Source of the DNA: an uncultured Christensenella sp.
GTDB taxonomy: Bacteria > Bacillota > Clostridia > Christensenellales > UBA1242
Direction of reading: 5' to 3'
Length of the DNA: 64,000 nucleotides
Assembly: GCA_910584295.1 (NCBI GenBank)
Contig: CAJTYR010000005.1
Span: 1 to 64,000, forward strand
Position 1 is the stretch's first letter. Every line of letters starts with the position of its first letter. The notes below the pieces were generated by a model. The model saw nothing but the letters and a program-made list of their open reading frames with translations, ran no database searches and was not told the origin of the DNA. The position numbers and the translations under genes are program-made. Positions 56,091-64,000 of this stretch are shown here, piece by piece.

Positions 56091-56093
56091 GGT

Positions 56094-56360
56094 ATGCTGA
56101 ACATTGGTGGAGAACTTGCATTTGTTTTGCAAGACATTGACTACAATTCAAAAAAAGAACTTTTGGATAAACTTCGCTATATCCGCGAAGAACTTAGAGA
56201 ATATCCAAAAGAAGAACAAGCAAAACTACGTCCTATTTTGGCTGTTTCAATTCAACAAGCTTTTTATGCAAGTGAATGGGAACTTTTGAGATATAAAATT
56301 TTCTGCAAATACAGGAGTGAACATGGATACGATAAGACTGTTGGTGAAAGAGCCAAATAA
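56094..56360 (+). CDS. Small hypothetical transfer-region protein
   Basis: An 88-residue charged helical protein (ELLDKLRYIREELREYPKEEQ), no family recognised. The start lies three bases after the previous stop, and it overlaps the next gene by 38 bp. Charge and position suggest an accessory protein of the element. Confidence 0.6.
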   Translation: MLNIGGELAFVLQDIDYNSKKELLDKLRYIREELREYPKEEQAKLRPILAVSIQQAFYASEWELLRYKIFCKYRSEHGYDKTVGERAK

Positions 56361-56742
56361 AGAGCCTTATATTAAGGAAGTTGAACACACACTTGAAAAT
56401 CTACAAAAGATTGTTGGTGGATATATTGAATGTGTTGAAATGCCTATTGGGAAAAACATTGACCTTTTTGTCAATGAAGAAGGCAAACTTGAAGGCCAAG
56501 ACGGAAATTTTTGGCTGCCCGAATATGAGGATTGTGTTGTTGGCACCTGCTACATGGTAGGCTACGATCCAGAAAATGGTGAAAGCATAAGCATAACAGA
56601 TAAGCAAATTGCTGACTGCAAAAAATATATCGACTTTTTCAAGATTCCAGAAGGAATGAATTTGTATAGAGATTTTCCTATTCTCGAAAACTTTATGAAA
56701 ACACAAGCACAAAAGTTTAAAAAACAAGAATGTGTGATGTAA
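56323..56742 (+). CDS. DUF3846 family protein
   Basis: A 139-residue protein matching DUF3846: IRLLVKEPNKEPYIKEVEHTL, IVGGYIECVEMPIG, FVNEEGKLEGQ and VGTCYMVGYDPENGE. The family is frequent in phages and conjugative elements, function unknown. The ATG at 56323 is chosen because AGGAGTGAAC precedes it; the earlier GTG at 56317 is less likely. Confidence 0.78.
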   Translation: MDTIRLLVKEPNKEPYIKEVEHTLENLQKIVGGYIECVEMPIGKNIDLFVNEEGKLEGQDGNFWLPEYEDCVVGTCYMVGYDPENGESISITDKQIADCKKYIDFFKIPEGMNLYRDFPILENFMKTQAQKFKKQECVM

Positions 56743-56753
56743 GGAGAATCAAT

Positions 56754-57335
56754 ATGTGGACAATTAAACGCAAAGGTTATACTTTGGAAATCACACAAGC
56801 TGAAATGGCTGATCCAAGAAAATATAATGATATGCTTTTAGGAAAAATGATTTGCTTTCACAGAAGATATAAACTTGGTGACGATCACGATTTTGATGAG
56901 CCTTATCAATTGCAGCAATACTTTGAAAACAACAAACACGATATTTATTGTGTCTTGCCACTTTATCTTTACGATCACTCTGGAATAACAATGTCCACTT
57001 CCCCATTCAACGATCCATGGGACAGTGGACAAGTTGGATATATCTATTGCACAAAGAAAGATGTTGAAGAAAGTGGACTTAATCCAGAGACTGATTATAA
57101 CGAAGTTGAAGAAATGCTTAAAGAAGAAGTCAAAGAATATGATAAATGGCTAACTGGCGATCCGCCTTACTTTGAATATATAATCACAGACGAAAACGAC
57201 AACATTGTTGAAAACAGAAGTTTTTTCGCTCTTAATGATTTTAAAGAAATGTTAGACGAAATGAAAAACCAAACAGATGAAAAGTTTGGCTTTCTTTTTG
57301 ACAGACTTTTAAAGCAACAAGAAATGACTATGTAA
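56754..57335 (+). CDS. Conserved mobile-element protein of unknown function
   Basis: A 193-residue acidic protein. LYLYDHSGITMSTSPFNDP and WDSGQVGYIYCTKKDV are characteristic of a widespread phage and ICE protein that has no name. No enzyme motif is recognised. The ATG at 56754 follows AAGGAGAATCAAT; the upstream ATG at 56730 lies inside the previous gene. The start is 11 bp after that gene's stop. Confidence 0.72.
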   Translation: MWTIKRKGYTLEITQAEMADPRKYNDMLLGKMICFHRRYKLGDDHDFDEPYQLQQYFENNKHDIYCVLPLYLYDHSGITMSTSPFNDPWDSGQVGYIYCTKKDVEESGLNPETDYNEVEEMLKEEVKEYDKWLTGDPPYFEYIITDENDNIVENRSFFALNDFKEMLDEMKNQTDEKFGFLFDRLLKQQEMTM

Positions 57336-57347
57336 AGGAGACCTTTA

Positions 57348-58487
57348 ATGGAAGAAAATAAAACAAGCAAAACAAAAAGCCTGTCGATTACAATAATTTT
57401 ACTCGCAATTGTGGTGGGCTTTGGTTTTTTGGTTGGATTGGCACAAATAACTGGTGGCAGTGGCTCAACGCTACCGCCAGATTCAAATCCAGAAATATCA
57501 AACTATTACTTTGATGACGAAGGCAGATTTTTAGGATATTTTAGCGACGACAGCAATTGGAATATTGATGTTAATATTCCAAAAACCTATTCCCTTACAG
57601 AAACAAAAGTAGATATGCAAAAAGAGTCAACATCTATCAGCGAACTTGTTGAAATGGCAACCCGATTGAAGTTAGACACTTTTACGATAACAGATATTTC
57701 ATATTATGAACAAAATGGAAGTTATCAGTATTATCGAACAAAATATAAAATGGACTTTAAATTTAGAAAAACATACACAGGAAATCAATATACAACAACA
57801 ATCATTGGAAAAGATATATTTAGAAACACTGTGCGTTATCGTTCTTTTACAATCCCAGACACAGTGAAAACTGTTGAATATGGTGCATTTTGTGGAGCGC
57901 ATGGGCATACAGAAATGATATTCCCAGAAGGTGTTGAAACTCTTGAAGGTGCAGTTTGCTTTTCCGATTCGAGTTTAAAAACAGTCTCTTTGCCAAGCAC
58001 TTTAAAATATATTGGAGCGCAGGCTTTTGAACAATGCAATCAAATTGAGGAAATTGTTTTGCCAGACAGTGTTGAAACAATCTCTGGAAACTCATTTTCA
58101 CAAATGAACAAACTAAAAACAATAACTCTTTCAAAAAGTCTTTCTTTTATTGCGGGATACTCAATATCATACAATCCAAATCTTACAACAATCAATTTTA
58201 AAGAAGGCAATTACACGATTGGCGAAAGAGCATTTCAAAATTGTTCTGCGCTGACAGAAGTCAACTTGCCAACCACACTCACAACAATCAACGCAAGAGC
58301 CTTTGAGGGCTGTTCCAGCTTGTCACGCGTGATATTAAATGCAAATTCTGTTGTTGAAATTAAAAGCAACTCTTTTCCTGCAAATGTTGAAAAGTTTTAT
58401 GTGAGAGATGAGCTTTACAATCAATATCTTGAAAGTGCCGCTTGGACTGGACTTACAGACAAAATAGCAAAAATTTCTGAATTATAA
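57348..58487 (+). CDS. BspA-type leucine-rich-repeat membrane protein
   Basis: A 379-residue protein with an N-terminal membrane anchor (residues 12-36) and Ser/Pro linker. LRR_5 repeats follow (about residues 165-375), such as VKTVEYGAFCGAHG, LPSTLKYIGAQAFEQC and LPTTLTTINARAFEGC. It has the same layout as the protein at 26841-28037, but the repeats are not identical. Such proteins mediate adhesion or aggregation, which would help mating. It lies 12 bp after the preceding gene. Confidence 0.82.
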   Translation: MEENKTSKTKSLSITIILLAIVVGFGFLVGLAQITGGSGSTLPPDSNPEISNYYFDDEGRFLGYFSDDSNWNIDVNIPKTYSLTETKVDMQKESTSISELVEMATRLKLDTFTITDISYYEQNGSYQYYRTKYKMDFKFRKTYTGNQYTTTIIGKDIFRNTVRYRSFTIPDTVKTVEYGAFCGAHGHTEMIFPEGVETLEGAVCFSDSSLKTVSLPSTLKYIGAQAFEQCNQIEEIVLPDSVETISGNSFSQMNKLKTITLSKSLSFIAGYSISYNPNLTTINFKEGNYTIGERAFQNCSALTEVNLPTTLTTINARAFEGCSSLSRVILNANSVVEIKSNSFPANVEKFYVRDELYNQYLESAAWTGLTDKIAKISEL

Positions 58488-58499
58488 TAAGGAGCGAAT

Positions 58500-59018
58500 A
58501 TGTCAACAAGAAGTTTAATTTGTGAAGAACTTGATAATGGAAAATACAAAACAATCTATTGTCATTCTGATGGTTATCTGACTTATAATGGCGCAATGCT
58601 TATTGACCATTTTAATGACAGAAAGAAGCTTGAAGAACTTTTGGCACTTGGAGATATTTCTCAATTAAAACCCAATTTATATCCCGATCCACGCTATCCC
58701 CACTCTTTTGACGAAAGTCAAGATGAAGTTGTTGTTGCCTATGGCAGAGATCGTGGAGAGAGTGATATTGAAGCAAGAGAACTCATGTTTGAAGATCTTG
58801 TCGATAAATCCAATTGGACCGAATATGTCTATATCTTTGACAAAAATAACACATGGCAAGTGCTTGAATATCCTTATGAAAAAATGATAACTGTTGAAGA
58901 AGGCGTTGAAAAAGAATATAAAAAAATGGGTATTAAACGTCCGCCAAATTGTTATGGATTTTTGACAAGTGAAGAACTTAGACGAATTAAGAAGAAACAA
59001 GCAGAAGAAGCAATGTGA
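58500..59018 (+). CDS. Conserved mobile-element protein of unknown function
   Basis: A 172-residue protein. STRSLICEELDNGKYKTIYCHSDGYLTYNGAML and FNDRKKLEELLALGDIS match a common phage and ICE protein group without known function. AAGGAGC precedes the ATG, 12 bp after the LRR gene. The C-terminus ends in Glu-Ala-Met, part of the recurrent ATG-TGA junction. Confidence 0.7.
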   Translation: MSTRSLICEELDNGKYKTIYCHSDGYLTYNGAMLIDHFNDRKKLEELLALGDISQLKPNLYPDPRYPHSFDESQDEVVVAYGRDRGESDIEARELMFEDLVDKSNWTEYVYIFDKNNTWQVLEYPYEKMITVEEGVEKEYKKMGIKRPPNCYGFLTSEELRRIKKKQAEEAM

Positions 59019-59025
59019 GGTTTGT

Positions 59026-59376
59026 ATGAATGAAAAATATTTAATTAAAGGCAAACTTTATGATCCTATCCTATTTGGAGACGAGGATTCCGACTGGGTT
59101 GGAGACGGTGAAGATCCAACTTGTGGAGACTGCGGTTGCCATGTTGGAGAACAACATTTGGATTGTTGTGATATTGAGCGCTGCCCAAAATGTGGCGGAC
59201 AAATGTTGTCTTGCGATTGCGGAGCAATATATGTTATCACAGAAGAAAATATCCAATATGTGCCATATTTTTTAGATGAACAAAAATTCATCAATGGAAA
59301 ACTTGAAAGAGACAAAAAAGAAATACTTGAAGCTTATGAAAAGAAAAAACAAAAAGATAACAAAGCGGAGATGTGA
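59026..59376 (+). CDS. Small cysteine-rich zinc-ribbon protein
   Basis: A 116-residue protein with four to five CxxC-type groups: CGDCGC, DCCDIERCPKCGG and SCDCG (about residues 26-66), consistent with one or two zinc ribbons. It has no recognised family name; such proteins of mobile elements often bind nucleic acid. The ATG at 59026 follows GAGG. It is separated from its neighbours by 1-7 bp. Confidence 0.68.
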   Translation: MNEKYLIKGKLYDPILFGDEDSDWVGDGEDPTCGDCGCHVGEQHLDCCDIERCPKCGGQMLSCDCGAIYVITEENIQYVPYFLDEQKFINGKLERDKKEILEAYEKKKQKDNKAEM

Positions 59377-59377
59377 A

Positions 59378-59707
59378 ATGACTAACGACGAATTTTATAA
59401 ATTAAGTTCATTGGTTGTAAGAGAAATCTATAACTTTGAAAGTGAAATGCTTGATAAAGATAGTGAATACCTTTATGAAAATGCAAGAGAAATTTATGCA
59501 ACAAAGTTTATCGGAGACTATCTTATTGACTATGACTTTATGAAAGATAAAGATTACAAACTTTTTCCTAAAACAAATGTTTTGAACTTTATAAAAACTT
59601 ATTATTTGTTTCATCATGACGAAATCAAAGAAAGTGACCTTAATGACATGCTTTTGTTGGATAACGATTTGAAAAAGGCTGTCAAACAAAACAACCCGGA
59701 GATGTGA
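59378..59707 (+). CDS. Hypothetical helical protein
   Basis: A 109-residue acidic helical protein without recognised family. The ATG at 59378 starts one base after the upstream stop, with GGAG of the previous gene end as ribosome site. Its own end carries the identical junction sequence CGGAGATGTGA. It is probably an accessory protein of the element. Confidence 0.6.
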   Translation: MTNDEFYKLSSLVVREIYNFESEMLDKDSEYLYENAREIYATKFIGDYLIDYDFMKDKDYKLFPKTNVLNFIKTYYLFHHDEIKESDLNDMLLLDNDLKKAVKQNNPEM

Positions 59708-59709
59708 GA

Positions 59710-60669
59710 ATGGAACAATATGAAATTGAAAATATCAAATCGAACTTGCAATCTTATCTCGAAACAAAAGGATATAGGACTGACAGATTTTTCACTTGCA
59801 TAAACCCGGAGCATGCTGACAACCACCCATCAATGAAATATTATAACGACAATCATGTCCATTGTTTTGGCTGTGGTGTCACTTATGATTTGATTGGTGC
59901 AATTTCCGCAATTGAAGGTTTGGATAATAAAGAAGCCTTTAAAAAAGCAATTGAATATTATGGGAAAAGAACTTTGACACCAGAAACGTTTATTAGGCAA
60001 AAAACTGCAAAAATTGAAGAAAAAAATGCAAAAAACTATGAAAAAGCATATAAATATTGGCAAAATGCTTTAAAAGAGAATTTTGAAGCACAAAAATATT
60101 TGCTTTCTCGCGGGATTGATTTGGCTACTGCAAATCGCTTTGGCTTAGGCTTTAATTGCTTTTATTCCAAAAAGACAAATACACATCTCAATGCAATAAC
60201 AATCCCAATAACAAACAATTGCTATACCGCTCGCAACATTTATCCAGATGAAGAAATAAGATATTTAAAATCAAAAGAAAGTGATGTTGAAATTTTCAAT
60301 AAGCAAGCAATGACAAACAAAAAACCATTATGTGTGATATGCGAAGGCGAATTTGATTGTCTAAGTTTTGAAACATTGAATATCAATTGTGTTGGACTTG
60401 GAAGCGCAAACAATGTCAACTTGTTTATTGAGAGTGAAAAAGATAAAGACAAAACATATATCATTGCTCTTGATAATGACGACGCAGGACAGAAATGGTC
60501 GCAAAAATTAAAAGAATATTTTAAAGAAAACAAAATCAAGTTTGCAGAGTTTGATTGTTGTGGATACAAAGATCCAAACGAAGCATTGGTTAAAGATAGA
60601 AATGCTTTTTCACAAAGCATTTTTTCTTTAATCAAAAAACTTGAAAAACAAAACAATGCAGAAATGTAA
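59710..60669 (+). CDS. CHC2-Toprim DNA primase
   Basis: A 319-residue primase. The N-terminal CHC2 zinc finger is CINPEHADNHPSMK then HCFGCG (residues 26-51). A short linker is followed by a Toprim domain with VICEGEFDCLSF and ALDNDDAGQKW. Such element-encoded primases restart complementary-strand synthesis after transfer. A separate helicase domain is absent. The ATG at 59710 follows the CGGAGATGTGA junction. Confidence 0.85.
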   Translation: MEQYEIENIKSNLQSYLETKGYRTDRFFTCINPEHADNHPSMKYYNDNHVHCFGCGVTYDLIGAISAIEGLDNKEAFKKAIEYYGKRTLTPETFIRQKTAKIEEKNAKNYEKAYKYWQNALKENFEAQKYLLSRGIDLATANRFGLGFNCFYSKKTNTHLNAITIPITNNCYTARNIYPDEEIRYLKSKESDVEIFNKQAMTNKKPLCVICEGEFDCLSFETLNINCVGLGSANNVNLFIESEKDKDKTYIIALDNDDAGQKWSQKLKEYFKENKIKFAEFDCCGYKDPNEALVKDRNAFSQSIFSLIKKLEKQNNAEM

Positions 60670-60684
60670 AAATGAGGAATTACT

Positions 60685-61791
60685 ATGCAACAATCAATAT
60701 TTGATTTGTTGGGTAGCGAAGGCGAAAAATATAAGGCAAAAGAAAGCACAGATTGGAATTGGAGTTTCAAAGATTATCCACAAAGCAATGGACTGAAAGT
60801 GTTTAGTTGTTTTGCTTGTGGTGGTGGCAGCACAATGGGATATAAACTTGCAGGCTTTGATGTTATTGGCTGTTTGGAAATTGATAAACGCATGAATGAA
60901 CTTTATGTGAAAAATCATAATCCTAAGCATAACTTTGTCATGGATATAAGAGATTTTAATAATATCCCAAACAATGAATTGCCACAAGAACTCTTTGAAC
61001 TTGACATCTTGGACGGAAGTCCACCTTGCACAACATTCTCTATGGCAGGCAAACGAGAAAAAACTTGGGGAAAGAAAAAGAAATTTCGTGAAGGACAAAA
61101 AGAACAAACGCTTGATGATTTGGCTTTTGTCTTTATTGAAACAGTAAACAAACTACGCCCCAAGTTTGTTGTCATGGAAAATGTTGAAGGACTTACAAAA
61201 GGAAATGCTTGGAAATATGTGCAAGATATTTACACACACTTTCATAAAATTGGCTATGAAGTAAAACATTGGCTTTTGAAAGGCGAACACATGGGAATAC
61301 CACAGAAACGCCACAGAGTGTTCTTTGTTGCCACCAGACTTGATTTGGACCTAAATAAGCTCAATCTAACATTCAACTATAAACCAATACCTTTCGGCCA
61401 AATAAAAGCCAAATATGGCTCAAATATGCCCTTATATGATACTTTGCAAAAACTTGTAGGCTATGCAAAATATGGTGATCGAAATTTAGAGAACGCTTGC
61501 TTCAAAACTCGTGGTAAGAGTTCTTTTTTCAATTACTGTTTTGTGTATGACGAACAAGTCGCCCCAACAATAACCGCCCACTGCAACAATATTCGGTGGG
61601 ATACAAAAACTTTTTTATCCAAACAAGACATCGTTTCAATTTCAACCTTTCCAAAAGACTATAACTTTTTAAGTGATAGTTTGGATCACATATCCTATGT
61701 TTGCGGAATGAGTGTCCCACCTGTCATGATAAAGCGTGTTGCTGAAAGAATTTATCTTTTTATGAGAGGTGAAAATGAGCGAGATAACTGA
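60685..61791 (+). CDS. Orphan DNA (cytosine-5) methyltransferase
   Basis: A 368-residue C5-methyltransferase. Motif I FSCFACGGGSTMGYKLAGF, motif IV DGSPPCTTFS with the catalytic Cys, motif VI MENVEG, motif VIII PQKRHRVFF, and the C-terminal motifs (CGMSVPPVM) are present. No restriction endonuclease gene is adjacent, so it probably protects the element from host restriction or marks its DNA. The target sequence is unknown. It precedes a small gene that overlaps its end by 17 bp. Confidence 0.9.
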   Translation: MQQSIFDLLGSEGEKYKAKESTDWNWSFKDYPQSNGLKVFSCFACGGGSTMGYKLAGFDVIGCLEIDKRMNELYVKNHNPKHNFVMDIRDFNNIPNNELPQELFELDILDGSPPCTTFSMAGKREKTWGKKKKFREGQKEQTLDDLAFVFIETVNKLRPKFVVMENVEGLTKGNAWKYVQDIYTHFHKIGYEVKHWLLKGEHMGIPQKRHRVFFVATRLDLDLNKLNLTFNYKPIPFGQIKAKYGSNMPLYDTLQKLVGYAKYGDRNLENACFKTRGKSSFFNYCFVYDEQVAPTITAHCNNIRWDTKTFLSKQDIVSISTFPKDYNFLSDSLDHISYVCGMSVPPVMIKRVAERIYLFMRGENERDN

Positions 61792-62170
61792 AAAACGAAA
61801 ATTTATACAAAAGTTAAAAGGAATAAAAGAAAATCTCTCTTACGACTATCATAAAAACTACTCAGAAATTTACAACGCTTGTGTTGCCATTGACAACAAA
61901 TATGGCGACATGTATATGTGCGATAAATTTCATGATTATGGATTTCTTGATGAAGATGACACGCAATATTGGCTTGAACAAAACAACAACGATCTTGACA
62001 GATTGCGCTATTTTATTGGAGACACATATTCATCTGATATGTATAGGCTTAATGCTTATGGCAACTTGGAAAACATTGGAATCAGCGATTTTCAAGATTT
62101 GTGCGATGAACTTATTGATTTCATAAGAGATGATTTGAAAAGCTTAAAACGTGCAGAAAATGTGAGGTAA
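61775..62170 (+). CDS. Small hypothetical protein
   Basis: A 131-residue acidic protein rich in Asp, Tyr and Asn, helical, without recognised family. The ATG at 61775 has GAGGTGAAA upstream, and the gene overlaps the methyltransferase end. It ends two bases before the next gene, with the recurring AATGTGAGGT junction, here read in another frame. Confidence 0.6.
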   Translation: MSEITEKRKFIQKLKGIKENLSYDYHKNYSEIYNACVAIDNKYGDMYMCDKFHDYGFLDEDDTQYWLEQNNNDLDRLRYFIGDTYSSDMYRLNAYGNLENIGISDFQDLCDELIDFIRDDLKSLKRAENVR

Positions 62171-62172
62171 AA

Positions 62173-62850
62173 ATGGAAAACGACTTTGTAGAACAATATG
62201 ACGAAAATCAGATTAAACAATTTTTTAAAGCTTGTGAAGGACACAAGTATGAATGCTATTATAAAATGATATTTGCTTACAGACTTTCAAGATTGGAACT
62301 TATGAATATGAAGTGGAGTGACATTGACTTTGTAAAGAATACTATCACTATTCATCATATTTCACGAAATGGTGTAGATGATTATCATGCTTATTACACT
62401 CATTTGAAAAGAAATGAAGAATTTGCACGCACTTATCCCCTTTTGCCACACATTAAAGACTTGCTGATAAATGAACAGCAAAAGCAATTACAAAACTCTC
62501 TAAGTAAAATGAATTACGATTACAGCAATAGAGATTATCTGTGTGTTAGAGAGAATGGCAAAATGATGAATGCCAGAACACTTAGCAGAAATATTAAATA
62601 TATCACGCGAGACCACAATCTTCCAGAATGTTTGATTACAGGAATTAAAGATAGTGCAAACGACTATCTTTTTATTCGCTCTGAAAATCCAAATCTTTTT
62701 AGATGTTGGACAAGATTTGATTTCAATATTAGACGTCAAAACATTTATAAAGATTTTAATCTTCTCAGAAACCAAAAATTTCAAAAATTATTGAATAGCA
62801 TGATCGATCAATCATCATCAAGTCAGAGAAAGGAACAAAGTGAAATGTGA
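62173..62850 (+). CDS. Catalytic-domain-only, degenerate tyrosine recombinase
   Basis: A 225-residue protein that corresponds to the catalytic half of a phage-type integrase: FAYRLSRLELMNMKWSDIDF with the first Arg matches the active-site box, TYPLLPHIKDLL follows, and MMNARTLSRNIKYI precedes the region that should hold HxxR. There it reads ITGIKDSANDYLFIR, so the His and Arg are not present, and a Tyr remains near the end (NIYKDF). It cannot be an active recombinase of the usual kind. The real integrase follows after the excisionase, so a regulatory or accessory role is inferred. Confidence 0.6.
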   Translation: MENDFVEQYDENQIKQFFKACEGHKYECYYKMIFAYRLSRLELMNMKWSDIDFVKNTITIHHISRNGVDDYHAYYTHLKRNEEFARTYPLLPHIKDLLINEQQKQLQNSLSKMNYDYSNRDYLCVRENGKMMNARTLSRNIKYITRDHNLPECLITGIKDSANDYLFIRSENPNLFRCWTRFDFNIRRQNIYKDFNLLRNQKFQKLLNSMIDQSSSSQRKEQSEM

Positions 62851-62858
62851 GGTTAGAA

Positions 62859-63071
62859 ATGAACAGAATTCTCGAACTTTCGGCAGTCATGTTTAAAGAA
62901 TATCCAGACTGCGTAAATATCAAGCAATTGCAAGATATGCTTGGAATAAAACGAACAAAAACTTATGAATTACTAAAAAATGGTGAAATTAAAGCAAAAA
63001 AGATAGGCAAAGACTACAAAATACCAAAGTATAATGTGCTTGCCTATCTTTTTAATGAGGAGCAATTATGA
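62859..63071 (+). CDS. Excisionase-like HTH protein
   Basis: A 70-residue protein with an excisionase/HTH_17-type DNA-binding motif (CVNIKQLQDMLGIKRTKTYE, then KAKKIGKDYKIPKYNV). It starts nine bases after the upstream stop, with GAGG as ribosome site. It probably directs the adjacent integrase toward excision. The stop overlaps the integrase start (ATGA). Confidence 0.8.
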   Translation: MNRILELSAVMFKEYPDCVNIKQLQDMLGIKRTKTYELLKNGEIKAKKIGKDYKIPKYNVLAYLFNEEQL

Positions 63072-64000
63072 CAGGTAAAACGGAAGTTATCAATGGCATT
63101 TACTATTTGACAATATATTACAAAGACTCTCTCAATCGCCATAGAAGGACAAGAATTAAAACCGACTTGCCAGAGCGTGGGAACAAGAAAGCCGCTGAAA
63201 AGCTTTTAAAAGAAAAATTAGAAAATTTTGATATTGCAGAATATGAGAGTGTTTCAAGTGAAAGTATTGTTGACAAAAGCATTTTGTTTATTGATTATAT
63301 TGAGCAATATGTTTTAAACAAGAAAAAAGAGCTAAGCCCTGCAGCATATTATTCCTACGATCAATGTGTAAAAGTCATGAAAGAATATTTTGGAAATAAA
63401 TTATTATTGAAAGATGTGACCTATCATCATATTGAAGATTTCTATGACTATCTTAAAAACGAACGCAAGAACACAAACACAACAATAAAACATTATGCAG
63501 TCATTCTATCGCCAGCATTAAGAAAAGCATATAGAGATGACTTAATCCCCAAAAATCCATACGAATTTATGCCAAAACTTAAAAGAGAAAAACACAAAAC
63601 AGAGTTTTATAACAAAGAGGAGTTAGAGACTCTTTTTTCTTTTACAGATAAAACGCGATTAGGACTCATTGTTCGAGTTGCTGCCTTTTATGGATTTAGG
63701 CGTAGTGAATTGTTGGGATTAAAATGGAAGTCTATTGATTTTGACAAGAAAATTATCACTGTTGAAAATAAAATATTAAGAATAAATGGACAACTTTATC
63801 AATCAGAAAAACTAAAAACTGACGCAAGTTTAAGATCTCTGCCGCTTCTGCCTAAAATTGAAGAATTGCTATTAAAACGCAAAGAAGAAATTGAACACAA
63901 CAAAAAAATATATGGAAAATCATATATCCACAATTTTGATGAATATGTTTTTGTTGATGATTATGGTGACATTATCTTTCCAGATTGGGTGACAAACAAT
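63068..64000 (+). CDS. Tyrosine integrase (cut by the right edge)
   Basis: The first 311 codons are present. The N-terminal arm-binding domain (INGIYYLTIYYKDSLNRHRRT) and SAM-like core-binding domain (LLKDVTYHHIEDFYDYL) are followed by the start of the catalytic domain with VAAFYGFRRSELLGLKW, which holds the active-site Arg. The rest, including HxxR and Tyr, is outside. It is coupled to the excisionase gene. Because integrases usually sit beside the intact tRNA end, it should lie next to tRNA-Arg(UCG). Confidence 0.9.
   Translation, partial: MTGKTEVINGIYYLTIYYKDSLNRHRRTRIKTDLPERGNKKAAEKLLKEKLENFDIAEYESVSSESIVDKSILFIDYIEQYVLNKKKELSPAAYYSYDQCVKVMKEYFGNKLLLKDVTYHHIEDFYDYLKNERKNTNTTIKHYAVILSPALRKAYRDDLIPKNPYEFMPKLKREKHKTEFYNKEELETLFSFTDKTRLGLIVRVAAFYGFRRSELLGLKWKSIDFDKKIITVENKILRINGQLYQSEKLKTDASLRSLPLLPKIEELLLKRKEEIEHNKKIYGKSYIHNFDEYVFVDDYGDIIFPDWVTNN

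Larger units (their letters stand above)
26532..64000. mobile_element. Probable integrative conjugative element in tRNA-Arg(UCG)
   Basis: The block begins at the tRNA-Arg scar. It contains a full transfer set (relaxase, VirD4, VirB2-, VirB6- and VirB4-like proteins), primase, ArdC-like protein, excisionase and integrase, and runs off the right edge inside the integrase. Cargo fills 26.8-39.6 kb and transfer genes fill 39.6-64 kb. Assigning cargo and transfer genes to one element is inference from the scar at one end and the integrase at the other; two adjacent elements are possible. Confidence 0.68.

Noticed and set aside
60685..61791. Part of a complete restriction-modification system
   Set aside because: No endonuclease gene is recognised next to the methyltransferase.

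Overview
The window is AT-rich bacterial DNA using the standard code (TGA, TAA and TAG all end genes). It has strong AGGAGG-type ribosome sites, extended -10 promoters (TG-N-TATAAT) and a SAM-I riboswitch ahead of metK. This suggests a low-GC Firmicutes-type host, probably an uncultured gut Clostridia or Bacilli relative. The species cannot be named from the sequence.

Three blocks can be separated by two displaced tRNA fragments. (1) Positions 1-3796 are the right end of a small integrated element that looks like a filamentous phage (inovirus). It has a Zot/pI-type assembly ATPase, small unknown proteins, a ribbon-helix-helix (RHH) protein, two hairpin-rich intergenic regions, a candidate 82-nt minus-strand small RNA, and an array of seven perfect TGTATATACA palindromes. 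It ends in the 3' half of a tRNA-Ala(UGC) gene (3752-3796).

(2) Positions 3797-26531 are chromosomal. After an AAC(6')-like acetyltransferase, an HD protein, mscL and riboswitch-controlled metK, almost everything is on the minus strand. The genes encode many small housekeeping or sanitation-type enzymes: four Nudix proteins (one with an HTH and two Nudix domains), HD hydrolases, a deaminase, an MGMT-type methyltransferase, a probable HhH-GPD glycosylase, a HAD phosphatase, a ChbG-type deacetylase, two peptidase-S51 fusions, a TIM-barrel isomerase and several acetyltransferases. Four of these genes carry 8-9 nt poly-G tracts in the coding strand, which makes them candidate phase-variable loci.

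(3) From the 3' fragment of tRNA-Arg(UCG) at 26532-26575 to beyond the right edge lies a probable integrative conjugative element (ICE) of at least 37 kb. Its left 13 kb is cargo: a BspA-type leucine-rich-repeat protein, tandem HTH regulators, a SLOG protein, an HExxH protein and a radical SAM enzyme with near-identical promoters, a PLP decarboxylase-PnuC pair, and a plus-strand operon (unknown protein, HD, SDR, a Gfo/Idh gene broken by an in-frame TAA, a GNAT-like protein, an APH-like kinase).

The transfer region (39.6-64 kb) is all on the plus strand. Its order is: LexA-like repressor with its own palindromic operator, zinc ribbon, HTH and sigma-like regulators, candidate oriT, MobC-like protein, relaxase, VirD4, a very large Ig-like surface protein, a candidate structured RNA, VirB2-like pilin, VirB6, VirB4, ArdC-like protein, many small accessory genes, a second LRR protein, primase, cytosine methyltransferase, a degenerate tyrosine recombinase, an excisionase, and a tyrosine integrase cut by the window edge. 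The integrase lies at the end where the intact tRNA-Arg would be expected. No peptidoglycan hydrolase was recognised in the transfer region.
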